From Verrucomicrobiaceae bacterium (GTDB taxonomy: Bacteria > Verrucomicrobiota > Verrucomicrobiia > Verrucomicrobiales > Verrucomicrobiaceae), in contig JAIXZA010000111.1 of assembly GCA_027489965.1 (NCBI GenBank), forward strand, positions 1-39,126: a DNA stretch of 39,126 bases, written 5' to 3'. The notes beneath the pieces were generated by a model. That model had not been told where the DNA came from and ran no database searches. It was given only the letters and a program-made list of their open reading frames with translations. Positions 23,833 through 30,820 of this stretch are shown here, in pieces. The stretch's first letter is position 1. Each line of letters starts with the position of its first letter. The position numbers were made by a program, and so were the translations under genes.

Positions 23833-23904
23833 ATCATTAGCTTAGTTCCACGTAGAACTTTTTTGCGTGAGTTTGTTTGTTTTAGCTTAGTTTCTGAGGA
23901 TTGC
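23833..23904 (-). promoter_or_regulatory. chaperone gene leader with direct repeats and a near-palindrome
   Basis: The 11-mer AACTAAGCTAA (minus strand) occurs twice, at 23882-23892 and 23837-23847, 45 bp apart. Between them is GTTCTACGTGGAAC (23845-23858, one mismatched pair), preceded by an A run. The arrangement suggests a regulator-binding or RNA-structure element. No -10/-35 pair was recognised. Confidence 0.45.
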
Positions 23905-24450
23905 TTAGAGGCGGATGGCTGCGAGCCGTTCATCGGTGGGCCACGGGCGGAGCGAGATCATCTTGAAGCTGCCGCTGATGATTTTGCCGCCATCCGTGCG
24001 AGGGTCGTTTGTCACGGTGGATTCGCCCGGCACGACGAGATAAGGGATGGCGGTCTGCCAGCCGGAGACGATGTGCTTTCGCGTCGCCGAAAAAATGCAG
24101 CACACGCGAGCGACGAGAGCGGGGTCGAGATCGACGCTGGTGGGAGCCGGGGCCGTACCGAAAGCCTCCGCAGAGAGTTCGTCGGTTTGCTTTGCCCAGG
24201 CGGCGGAAACCACATCAAGAATCGGAGTCCGCTCGAATTGATAATGGATGGCACCCGGGATTCCTTTGTCGAGGCAGTGCTGGACGGCCTTGAGGATTGG
24301 CATGCCCTTGCATCCTTTTTGGCGCAGGAGTCCGGGATCGTAGACGTTGATGAACGGAATCGTCTGCCCTGCGTCGTCCTTTGCGAACGGGACGCCGAGA
24401 ATGGATAGAGTGGTTGCGAGTGCGCTGTCGCGCGTTTGGTAGTTTTTCAT
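23905..24450 (-). CDS. tail-module protein of unknown function (181 aa)
   Basis: Encoded between the tail tube candidate and the chaperones. Mixed alpha/beta, with LSAEAFGTAPAPTSVDLDPALVARVCCIFS in the middle and a Pro/Arg-rich end. No motif recognised. Lambda-like phages have few genes at this point, so this may be an extra tail or virion-associated factor. Confidence 0.6.
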   Translation of the reverse strand: MKNYQTRDSALATTLSILGVPFAKDDAGQTIPFINVYDPGLLRQKGCKGMPILKAVQHCLDKGIPGAIHYQFERTPILDVVSAAWAKQTDELSAEAFGTAPAPTSVDLDPALVARVCCIFSATRKHIVSGWQTAIPYLVVPGESTVTNDPRTDGGKIISGSFKMISLRPWPTDERLAAIRL

Positions 24451-24480
24451 AAATTGAACCGTTACCGGTGGTCAGCCTCA

Positions 24481-24518
24481 GATTGTGCGAGCGGGCTCAA
24501 CCCGCTTGACTCACAATC
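24481..24518 (-). terminator. long stem-loop at the 3' end of the tail tube gene
   Basis: GATTGTG (24481-24487) pairs with CACAATC (24512-24518), and inside it AGCGGG (24490-24495) pairs with CCCGCT (24501-24506), with unpaired bases between the two stems. It overlaps the tube stop codon (24517-24519). There is no clear U run after it, so it may be a partial terminator or an mRNA-stabilising structure that keeps tube protein output high. Confidence 0.55.
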
Positions 24519-24948
24519 AGGGGATGCCGGCGTTGGCGCTGAACTCTGCCGTGACGCGTTGGAAGCCTTCGCGTCCGCTCGATACCTCGGCGGAGTCCAA
24601 ATATTTTCCGGTAGTCGGAGCGCCGAAATAGGCGGTCGAGTTCGCGATGGTCGTTGCCGCGCCGCCGACCGCAGCCATGATCCCCGTGCTGCCAGTGACC
24701 TCGCCCTCGATCGTGACCGTGAGTTCCATGGGCTGGACGGCGAAGCCGCGCTTTTGCCCAACCTTGTCGAGGGCGAACGTTTTGTTTTCCGGCGCGACGC
24801 GGCAGCGGAAGGACTCGATGTTGACTCCGGTCTCGTCTGCTCCGACACCCCACACGAAGCCGGTGAGGTTAACCAAAGTGATGCCGAGGAATGGCAGAAA
24901 GGCAACGGAGGAGGGATCGGACAGAAAGGAAATGAGAGGCTGTAACAT
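24517..24948 (-). CDS. candidate major tail (tube) protein (143 aa)
   Basis: The C-terminal two-thirds contain QPMELTVTIEGEVTGSTG, then a beta-rich, Ala/Gly/Thr-rich region ending GFQRVTAEFSANAGIP, which looks like the beta-sandwich of a tail tube protein. The N-terminal 34 residues are hydrophobic, which is odd for this role. Position right before the chaperones and the strong 3' stem-loop support a highly expressed structural protein. Confidence 0.6.
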   Translation of the reverse strand: MLQPLISFLSDPSSVAFLPFLGITLVNLTGFVWGVGADETGVNIESFRCRVAPENKTFALDKVGQKRGFAVQPMELTVTIEGEVTGSTGIMAAVGGAATTIANSTAYFGAPTTGKYLDSAEVSSGREGFQRVTAEFSANAGIP

Positions 24949-24954
24949 GGCGAT

Positions 24955-25128
24955 TTATTTGGCGGCGGCGGTTGGTTTTTCGGATTGAATGGCGGCGAGG
25001 ACTTCGGCCAGGCGGGCTTTCTCGATATTCGTGACTCCGACGAAATTCGGGGACTTGTCGGGCGAGGCTTCGCGGGCGGCGATGCTGAGTTTGAGATTTT
25101 CGGCTGCCTGTTCGAGTGCGGTCTTCAT
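24955..25128 (-). CDS. small helical protein in the head-tail region (57 aa)
   Basis: From ATG 25128 (MKTALEQAAENLKLSIAARE) the product is helical and charged with an Ala-rich end (EKPTAAAK). The frame extends to 25263, but only over the previous gene. A TTTGACA element ends 14 bases upstream. Function unknown. Confidence 0.55.
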   Translation of the reverse strand: MKTALEQAAENLKLSIAAREASPDKSPNFVGVTNIEKARLAEVLAAIQSEKPTAAAK

Positions 25129-25144
25129 TGCAGTTCGGCGGATG

Positions 25145-25579
25145 TCAAACGTCGTCCTTGAGAAGCGCGGTAACAGTCCATCCGAGAGTGATCTCTCGGA
25201 AGTTCTCGTCGAGCCCCGCTTGCTCGCTCGGTTCGAGCGCCTGGAAATAAGCGAACTTGGCAACGTCCGCCGCCGTGCCCGCGTCCAACGCCGCCGCCGC
25301 TGCCTTTGCGATTGCGTTGAGCGTGCGCTCCGCGTCGACGGCGGATTTCTCGACGCGACAAAGAAACGTCAGCGCGATCGTGGCCGCCAGGTTGCGGCGA
25401 TTCGGTCCGGTCCGGATGCGATAGTCGTCGCCAGTTTTTCTGGCGGAGACAATCACGCACGGATGCTCAATGTAGCCGGGCTGATGAGAAGCCCGCACGG
25501 TCACACCTCCCGCCATGCGCGGGGCGAGCAGGGCACGCATGGCAATTTCAACTTCGTTAGCGATGATGTTTTGACTCAT
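25145..25579 (-). CDS. tail terminator/completion-like protein (144 aa)
   Basis: From ATG 25579, which overlaps the previous stop (ATGA, 25576-25579). The helix-strand-helix layout (IANEVEIAMRALLAPRM; HPCVIVSARKTGDDYRIRTG; ATIALTFLCRVEKS) is typical of gpU/tail-terminator proteins: a helix, strands, then a long helix of Ala residues. No sequence match is claimed; the role is inferred from size, fold pattern and place. Confidence 0.55.
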   Translation of the reverse strand: MSQNIIANEVEIAMRALLAPRMAGGVTVRASHQPGYIEHPCVIVSARKTGDDYRIRTGPNRRNLAATIALTFLCRVEKSAVDAERTLNAIAKAAAAALDAGTAADVAKFAYFQALEPSEQAGLDENFREITLGWTVTALLKDDV

Positions 25580-25899
25580 AAAGCGCGGGCCTGAACAAGC
25601 AGGCAGGGATCTCCGACTGAATCCGTGACGGACGCGACGCGGAAGGATTTCGCGCCTTCGCGAACGAGCGTTGTTTCCGGAAGAATGGAAACGCCCGCAG
25701 GCAACGCATCGCGACGGATCCGCCACCGCACATCGATCTCTGGCAACATGCCATCGAGTATGTGCGAAGCCGTCGACGTGCTGCGGTAGCGAGCGGCGGG
25801 AACCACTTGGCCGTCAATCTCGATGTCGACGGGGAAGCTTTGCTCGATCACTCGGGCTGCCTGGTCGCGGAGGTTGCTGAGTTGAGATGGGCTGATCAT
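25576..25899 (-). CDS. head-tail joining protein candidate (107 aa)
   Basis: From ATG 25899 (MISPSQLSNLRDQAARVIEQ) the protein shows an N-terminal helix, then beta-rich sequence (PVDIEIDGQVVPAARYR). It lies between the head genes and the terminator-like protein, where head-closure proteins of the gp16/HK97 gp7 type occur. The start lies directly after the U run of an intrinsic terminator, so its output may depend on read-through. Confidence 0.5.
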   Translation of the reverse strand: MISPSQLSNLRDQAARVIEQSFPVDIEIDGQVVPAARYRSTSTASHILDGMLPEIDVRWRIRRDALPAGVSILPETTLVREGAKSFRVASVTDSVGDPCLLVQARAL

Positions 25900-25944
25900 A
25901 AAAAGAATGAGCCGCCGCATCCCTCAGACCGGGCGCGGCGGCTC
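25900..25944 (-). terminator. intrinsic terminator/attenuator inside the structural operon
   Basis: On the minus strand the stem GAGCCGCCGC (25944-25935) pairs perfectly over 10 bp with GCGGCGGCTC (25918-25909) across a 16-nt loop, followed by ATTCTTTTTAT (25908-25898). GC-rich stem plus U run is the classical form. It lies after the coat and head-protein genes and before the lower-copy head-tail and tail genes, so it would set the ratio of head to tail proteins. Confidence 0.8.
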
Positions 25945-25970
25945 GTGTTCATCAGAAAGCGCCAGCAGCG

Positions 25971-26414
25971 CTACTTGATATCGGGTTTGATCGAAAACTT
26001 CACGACGGCGTTTGTGGTCGTCGTAGAAGCCGATCCGTTGGAAATGCTTTGCAGCTTGAGAGCGCCGACTGCGCCGAGGCTGACGTTCGTGACGGCAACG
26101 ACGGAGTTCGTCCCGTTGGCCGGAGCGGTGATCACGACGCTTGGCGTGGTCTCGTAGTTCACCCCGTCAAGGCTGCGGGCGAAGTTGAAGACGACGTTGT
26201 TCGTCGAAGCCCCGCTTTGCTTGAAGCTTGCCTCAATTCCGACGTTGGAGTTTTTGCGGGCCGTAATCACGGCGACGTTGGCCGGGATGTTGGTCGAGCC
26301 GCTGGAGGCAATGCTTGCGTTTCCAGAAGTGAAAAGCTGCTGCGTGGAAAACTGAGCTTGCGCGCTGAATGTTACGGCGGCGGTGATGGCGAGGATAGCG
26401 AGGATGGTTTTCAT
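25971..26414 (-). CDS. secreted-type head-region protein (147 aa)
   Basis: From ATG 26414 a clear Sec signal peptide (MKTILAILAITAAVTFSAQA, cleavage probably after AQA) precedes a beta-rich Ser/Thr/Asn/Val domain (FSTQQLFTSGNASI...). The gene lies directly after the coat and a small head gene and before the terminator, a position usual for a capsid decoration protein. A decoration protein with a Sec signal would be novel. The alternative is a host-surface protein expressed late. Confidence 0.65.
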   Translation of the reverse strand: MKTILAILAITAAVTFSAQAQFSTQQLFTSGNASIASSGSTNIPANVAVITARKNSNVGIEASFKQSGASTNNVVFNFARSLDGVNYETTPSVVITAPANGTNSVVAVTNVSLGAVGALKLQSISNGSASTTTTNAVVKFSIKPDIK

Positions 26415-26445
26415 TTTGATTGGTTTTCTTTGAGAGTGTTGGAAG

Positions 26446-26772
26446 TCAAACGAGGGCTGGCCCCTCATCTCCGCCCGCTCCCGCCGCTGGCTGCTCAGGC
26501 GCGGGAGGGACGGATGATTTCTTTTTGCCTCGTGAAGCCGTCGCGTCAGCAGCTTGCGGCGACTCCGGAGTCGTGTCGGTGGTATTTGAAGAAGGCGGAG
26601 TAATCAGAGCCTGAGAGCGCCTCGCGCGGCGGAGGACGGGGAGTTCCCCTGTCTCCAACCGGTCGAACTTTTCCCAGTTCGAATCAATGGCGGCTTGGCA
26701 GTCCACTCCGGAGTCGCCGCAATAGACGACTTCGGAAGCGGAGGCTTTGTAACCAATGACGAGGCGAATCAT
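26446..26772 (-). CDS. small head-region protein with Pro/Ser/Lys-rich tail (108 aa)
   Basis: From ATG 26772 a short folded N-terminal part (MIRLVIGYKASASEVVYCGD, then AAIDSNWEKFDRLETGEL) is followed by a disordered tail rich in Ser/Pro/Thr/Lys. It follows the coat gene by 11 bp. Small proteins at this site often join or decorate the capsid; role unknown. Confidence 0.6.
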   Translation of the reverse strand: MIRLVIGYKASASEVVYCGDSGVDCQAAIDSNWEKFDRLETGELPVLRRARRSQALITPPSSNTTDTTPESPQAADATASRGKKKSSVPPAPEQPAAGAGGDEGPALV

Positions 26773-26783
26773 GACCTGAGCAA

Positions 26784-27899
26784 TTAGACGGTTGCGGCGG
26801 AGACGATACGCAGACCGCTGCGATCGATGGCGGAGTTTGCGGCTCCGGCGACCTGATCGCCGCTGCCGTCGAGGGCAAGGCGACCGCCGCTGACTCCGAA
26901 CATCACCACGAAGGCCGCGTAGATGTCGTGCGTCGCTGTGTCGATCCACATGTAGGACGTGAAGGACAAGCCCGTCTGCGGGTCAACGCGGGTCTCATCG
27001 AGGATCGGAACCGGGATGCCGAGGCGGCGGGCCATGTCGAGCGTGTCGGTCATCTGCCGGATGGCGATGAGCAATGCGCGGGGATCGAACATGAAGGCGA
27101 GCAGGTTGTTGGCGGTCGGGAACTGAGCGTATTCGCTGACAGCCTGGAAGCCTTCGATGTTGTTGAGCGTGACGTAAGGATTGCCGTCGACGCGTTGGCC
27201 GTAGTAGTCGCCGGACGCGATGCGAGGATCGTTTGTGAGCGAACTCATGAAATCCGAACCGGCGAGGCCGAAGCGGCGGTCTCCCGCTTTGCTTTGGTTC
27301 ATCGCAACACGAGCGCGGCTCAGCGTGACTTTGTCGACTTCGACGAGCGGCTCGACGAGTTCCTTCGTGAAGGTGGTCGGGTTGACGAAGGCGAGCGCTT
27401 CCGTCACGACCGACTCAGCGAGGGCGAAGCCTGCGTTCGCGATGGCTTCTTGAAACGCTGGGTCGAGTTCGAGTTTGACGGCGTCCGACGTAGGCACCTT
27501 GAGGATCACCTTTTTGCATTTGTTGATCTTCATCTTCACGTCGTCGAAGAGCGTCTTGATGTCGACCGAGTTTGCCGTGAGGCTGTTGCCGGGGACGTGG
27601 TCCAAGGCGGTCGGGATTTGCGGCATCTGAGCGATGACTTCCTGACCGTATTTGACGCGCTCGGCGGTGGCGTCCATCGAGAAGTAGTTGAGCTGAGGAA
27701 GGCGCGACTTGAAGGCCTCCATCATTTTCTTCAGGAGAAGAGGAAGGATGAAGGTGGCGTCGTAAGCGTTCTTCGAGCTAGGCAGCAAGAGCGCGCCGAC
27801 GAGCCAGAAGGCTACGACGGCGAGCGGCCAGTTGCCGCCCACTGCAATGGCGAGCGCGGAGATCGGGAGAAGGATGAATGAGAAGGTGCGGAGTTTCAT
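26784..27899 (-). CDS. major capsid protein with N-terminal hydrophobic extension (371 aa)
   Basis: The start is ATG 27899; the frame extends to 28118, but that part covers the scaffold gene. Residues 75-371 look like a P22/HK97-fold coat (SMDATAERVKYGQEVIAQMP...; TTFTKELVEPLVEVDKVTL; ASGDYYGQRVDGNPYVTLNNIEGFQAVSEYAQFP; C-terminal GVSGGRLALDG). It is preceded by a coiled-coil scaffold gene, as expected. Residues 5-21 and 24-40 are two hydrophobic stretches that look like a signal anchor or membrane hairpin, which coat proteins lack. The extension may be removed by the S49 head protease, or there may be a later start near MMEAF (residues 59-63). Confidence 0.8.
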   Translation of the reverse strand: MKLRTFSFILLPISALAIAVGGNWPLAVVAFWLVGALLLPSSKNAYDATFILPLLLKKMMEAFKSRLPQLNYFSMDATAERVKYGQEVIAQMPQIPTALDHVPGNSLTANSVDIKTLFDDVKMKINKCKKVILKVPTSDAVKLELDPAFQEAIANAGFALAESVVTEALAFVNPTTFTKELVEPLVEVDKVTLSRARVAMNQSKAGDRRFGLAGSDFMSSLTNDPRIASGDYYGQRVDGNPYVTLNNIEGFQAVSEYAQFPTANNLLAFMFDPRALLIAIRQMTDTLDMARRLGIPVPILDETRVDPQTGLSFTSYMWIDTATHDIYAAFVVMFGVSGGRLALDGSGDQVAGAANSAIDRSGLRIVSAATV

Positions 27900-27954
27900 T
27901 TTAATTTGTTTGTGAGCTTTTTCGTGCGGTGGTTGTGATTCGCGATGTGTCAAA

Positions 27955-28506
27955 TCAGGAGACTTTCCCCTCCCGTGCCGCCTTGCTGAATTCGGAGAGA
28001 ATCTGGTCGCGATCTTCTTGGCTTTTTGCGCTGGCGAGTTTCGCCTGAAACTCCGAGGTGGAAGTAGGATTTTGAGGCTCACCCTCTGGTGGCACTGCGC
28101 TCTTCGGATCGATGCCACGGAGCGAGCAGAGTTTTTCGAGACGGGTCACGTTCTCGTTTGTAGAGTTGAGGGACTTCTGCGCCGCATCCCGCTCGACGGT
28201 GATCGAAGTCACTTTCGAGTTTGCGTCCGCGAGTTCTTTGCGAAGGCTCTCGGCGGAGGTGGTCGCCTGGTCAAACTGAGCCTTGAGATTGTCGCGCTCC
28301 GTTGTGACGGAAACCAAATCAGCGGCGGATTTGTCGCGCTCGACGGTGATCGCGTTCAGCGAATCGGTCGCTTTCGTCAGTTCCGAGTTGGCGGTCGCCA
28401 GCTGTTGCTCAAGGGTGGGTTTACCCCCAGGATTGGTTTCGCCGCCTTTTTCAGGAGCGAAAAAAATGCCGAGGGTCTTCAGGTGTTGGAATGTGCGGTT
28501 GCGCAT
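27955..28506 (-). CDS. scaffolding protein, coiled-coil (183 aa)
   Basis: Residues 30-130 have strong heptad-like repetition (LEQQLATANSELTKATDSLNAITVERDKSAADL...), giving a long coiled coil. The C-terminal 30 residues (KLASAKSQEDRDQILSEFSKAAREG) are charged, as in scaffold proteins that bind coat. Placed directly upstream of the coat gene. It should be lost from the head on maturation, perhaps cleaved by the S49 protease. A TTTGACA element ends 13 bases upstream of ATG 28506. Confidence 0.8.
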   Translation of the reverse strand: MRNRTFQHLKTLGIFFAPEKGGETNPGGKPTLEQQLATANSELTKATDSLNAITVERDKSAADLVSVTTERDNLKAQFDQATTSAESLRKELADANSKVTSITVERDAAQKSLNSTNENVTRLEKLCSLRGIDPKSAVPPEGEPQNPTSTSEFQAKLASAKSQEDRDQILSEFSKAAREGKVS

Positions 28507-28548
28507 AAACGCGCCCGTCTGTCAAATCGCCACCCGCCGCCAGATTGC

Positions 28549-28788
28549 TCACCACTCGCAAAATTCCGCCAAATAACGCAGGCGAGAATACATCTCGGGA
28601 CCGTAGGGAACGACGCGCTCCTCGCCGGTGCTCGTGTCGCGAAGAATGACAACCAGCCGCTGCCGCCGCGCCTTCTCCATCTCCCTCAGCCTCGATCTGC
28701 GCGCGCGATCTCTCTCCCACCGAATGTTGGCCATTCGACGCCCTTGCTCGCTCTTCGCTTTAAGTTTTTGCCGCAGATACCTCGTCAT
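28549..28788 (-). CDS. small basic protein of the accessory module (79 aa)
   Basis: Very Arg/Lys-rich helical N-terminus (RYLRQKLKAKSEQGRRMANIRWERDRARR), then LVVILRDTSTGEERVVPYG. Likely nucleic-acid-binding. Last gene of the leftward accessory module inside the head operon. Confidence 0.55.
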   Translation of the reverse strand: MTRYLRQKLKAKSEQGRRMANIRWERDRARRSRLREMEKARRQRLVVILRDTSTGEERVVPYGPEMYSRLRYLAEFCEW

Positions 28789-28831
28789 GAATCACTAGCA
28801 GCGCCCATGCATAAGGGCGCGGATTGGTCAT

Positions 28832-29152
28832 TTACTTGTTCGGCACATCATTAGCCGGAGTCCGTATCTGGATCAGCATTCGAGCCGCCGCCGTCATTGC
28901 CTCCGCTGTTTCGAGCAGATACGCCACGGCTTCATCATGCCCCGCAGGCTTTGCTTTGAGTTCGCGGATTTCAGCCTCCAGTTTTCGCACTTGATCGGCC
29001 TTATGCCCCCTACACGCGAAGTAGCCTTTTCCATAGCCGCGTTTTTCCGCAGCCCGCAAAGCAGATGCCGAACAATTTCTTGCACCCAATCCCTCACTAG
29101 CCGGACTTTCGGCGGGAGGTATTAACTTCGATGTGGACTTAGGGTTGCTCAT
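28832..29152 (-). CDS. small helical protein of the accessory module (106 aa)
   Basis: Contains YFACRGHKADQVRKLEAEIRELK, a helical region with possible coiled-coil character. Its ATG overlaps the stop of the C39-like gene by 14 bases. Function unknown. Confidence 0.55.
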   Translation of the reverse strand: MSNPKSTSKLIPPAESPASEGLGARNCSASALRAAEKRGYGKGYFACRGHKADQVRKLEAEIRELKAKPAGHDEAVAYLLETAEAMTAAARMLIQIRTPANDVPNK

Positions 29153-29594
29153 TATTTTTCTCCGTAGCGGGTGAGGGATTGGTGAAGAATGCGTTCGGCA
29201 AAACTATAATCAGCATCGCGTGTGTCGGTTCCCCGACCAGTCCAGCCCGGCTCGGGTGCGGATCGTGCAAGAGCCCGTCGTCATTCCAAACGACAGCGTG
29301 AGCTTTATTGCGCTCAGACAGTCCTCGCGCAATTATCGGCCCTCCAAGCATAGCAGGCATGTGATTCCACCCGATGAGCATCATGCGCAGTCCACGGGGG
29401 CGCAACCAGTCAGCAACACGCCGATAGAAGCCTCCCTCATCGGGTCCCGTGAAGTCAGGTACGTCTTCTTGCGGAAGGCTAAGCATCCAAGACAGACAGG
29501 CCGAAAAGCAGTCCGAGGTTGTGCGCTGAGTCGGAAATTGCCGAACAGGCGAGTGAGCCAACGGCGACAACGTCTGACTTGAAGTCGCGCTCAT
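29139..29594 (-). CDS. papain-like/C39-like cysteine peptidase of phage type (151 aa)
   Basis: From ATG 29594, which overlaps the previous stop (ATGA). The motif TTSDCFSACLSWMLSLP contains the likely nucleophile Cys in a helix, and HAVVWNDDGLLHDPHPSR contains the His and Asp. This matches a widespread phage protein family with a C39-like Cys-His-Asp arrangement ('..CF.A.LA..L.....vp.f...HAVV...g...HDPHPS'). No signal peptide. The substrate is unknown; it could process phage or host proteins. Confidence 0.65.
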   Translation of the reverse strand: MSATSSQTLSPLAHSPVRQFPTQRTTSDCFSACLSWMLSLPQEDVPDFTGPDEGGFYRRVADWLRPRGLRMMLIGWNHMPAMLGGPIIARGLSERNKAHAVVWNDDGLLHDPHPSRAGLVGEPTHAMLIIVLPNAFFTNPSPATEKNNEQP

Positions 29595-29914
29595 TTCCGC
29601 CGTGCCTCCTCTTGATCGTTCGGAGGACTGACATAGCGCATCCACTCTTCGCTAGTTGCGTATGGCCCAGACCAGTATTCATCGGGCTGGGAGCGCAGGT
29701 ATTTGCACGTCTCGCCGGTGTAGCGTTGGACGTGGTAGAATCCGGCCTTCTGCCATTTCGCGCCTAGCCAGACGCCGCGCCGCGTTGGTTTGGATGCACT
29801 CCACGGGATAAGCTTCTTGGCGGCGATCCCTTGCTGGCGGCGAAGCCTCCGAACCAGACGGTGGACGGAATCGCCCATCAGTGGGCTGTCGGCGGTTTTT
29901 GGTGGCAGGGGCAT
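29591..29914 (-). CDS. small basic protein of the accessory module (107 aa)
   Basis: ATG 29914 overlaps the upstream stop by one base. Arg-rich N-terminus (HRLVRRLRRQQGIAAKK), then aromatic-rich sequence. No motif recognised. Confidence 0.55.
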   Translation of the reverse strand: MPLPPKTADSPLMGDSVHRLVRRLRRQQGIAAKKLIPWSASKPTRRGVWLGAKWQKAGFYHVQRYTGETCKYLRSQPDEYWSGPYATSEEWMRYVSPPNDQEEARRK

Positions 29915-30195
29915 TATCGTGTTGGTTGAGTGTTAGTGTCGGGCGATCCGTCACCTCGGTCGGTAGGCCGATAAGGCTCGCCGTCGATATGTGTGAACGA
30001 GCAGCATTCCAGTTCGTCGTCCAGGCCGTCGCATTGCCATAAACCGTGCCCCTCATCTTGGAGGTGGCCGTAGCATAGCGGACACGCCCTCGGGACGGCC
30101 TTTCCTTTGTGGTCACGCGGGAACGGCCTACCAGCGCGATGCACCAAACCGCTACGCGGTTTGTCGCTCGCTTGATTTACGTTTGATTCCTTCAT
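29914..30195 (-). CDS. small zinc-finger-like protein of the accessory module (93 aa)
   Basis: Contains ACPLCYGHLQ and later WQCDGLDDELECCSF, giving enough Cys for a zinc ribbon (CxxC...C...CC). The N-terminus is basic, the tail Asp/Thr/Pro-rich. ATG 30195 overlaps the upstream stop (ATGA). Regulatory or anti-host roles are possible but unproved. Confidence 0.6.
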   Translation of the reverse strand: MKESNVNQASDKPRSGLVHRAGRPFPRDHKGKAVPRACPLCYGHLQDEGHGLWQCDGLDDELECCSFTHIDGEPYRPTDRGDGSPDTNTQPTR

Positions 30196-30491
30196 GGCTT
30201 TGGTGGAGTTGCTTCGCGGCTGGTGATCTCGGTGGTCGCTGAATTACGGCCCTGCCGCGCCTGCCACTCGGACGTGTATCGCGCACACCGTTTATCCAGT
30301 AGCTTCACGGCCTTGCGATGCTTCGTCACCATGAGTTCCACAAGTTCCGCGCTGGCCTTACGAATCTCCCGCTCGCACCGGGCGTTTCTGTCGCGCTCCC
30401 ATGATGGCGGTCCCTCAGCGAGCATGGCTTGGAAGCACGAGATTGTTGAGACGAGATGGTATTCGCGTGTTTTATGTTTTGGCGTTTTCAC
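30192..30491 (-). CDS. small helical protein of the accessory module (99 aa)
   Basis: The start is GTG at 30491, four bases after the upstream stop (TGA, 30496-30498). Helical, Arg/Lys/Glu-rich (WERDRNARCEREIRKASAELVELMV). No motif recognised. Confidence 0.5.
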   Translation of the reverse strand: MKTPKHKTREYHLVSTISCFQAMLAEGPPSWERDRNARCEREIRKASAELVELMVTKHRKAVKLLDKRCARYTSEWQARQGRNSATTEITSREATPPKP

Positions 30492-30495
30492 GGCT

Positions 30496-30735
30496 TCAAA
30501 GTGTCGGCAATGCCACCGCGAGCTTTTCTTCCGATTGCGCTTTCTCTGGAAGAATAGCTTCGAGCGAGGAAGCGATGCGGTTCATGTCTCCGACGTGCGC
30601 CCAATCAATTTGAATTTCAGAATCCGGAGCAGGGTTGTCGTGGATGGAGTTTTCCACGTCCTTCAGGGCCTTCATTGCTCGGGTGTAGGCTTGCAGGTAG
30701 GCTGCGGCTACTTTTTGTTTTTGCGTCAGTTTCAT
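30496..30735 (-). CDS. first gene of the accessory module (79 aa)
   Basis: From ATG 30735 (MKLTQKQKVAAAYLQAYTRAMKALKD) the protein is helical with no known motif. A promoter-like pair lies just upstream with a Cro-type operator inside its spacer, so this gene is the first transcribed target of the divergent regulator. The transcript would be nearly leaderless. Confidence 0.55.
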   Translation of the reverse strand: MKLTQKQKVAAAYLQAYTRAMKALKDVENSIHDNPAPDSEIQIDWAHVGDMNRIASSLEAILPEKAQSEEKLAVALPTL

Positions 30736-30820
30736 TGCGAATGAGTTTACGCAATGCGTATCACGTTGCAAGCGTTATTTTACGCATTGCGCATTTTTTT
30801 TCTTCTGATACGGTCGGGGG
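30736..30820. promoter_or_regulatory. twin operators and divergent promoter of the accessory module
   Basis: Operator 1 is TACGCAATGCGTA (30748-30760), a perfect 6-bp-arm palindrome around one base. Operator 2 is TACGCATTGCGCA (30781-30793), the same with one mismatched pair. Their centres are 33 bp apart, about three helical turns. A leftward promoter-like pair, TTGCAA (30771-30766), 16-bp spacer and TAAACT (30749-30744), has operator 1 within its spacer. Confidence 0.75.

Noticed and set aside
26928..27881. A 317-residue plus-strand ORF opposite the coat gene
   Set aside because: Antisense shadow of the coat candidate, extremely Arg/Glu/Val-rich with no motif.
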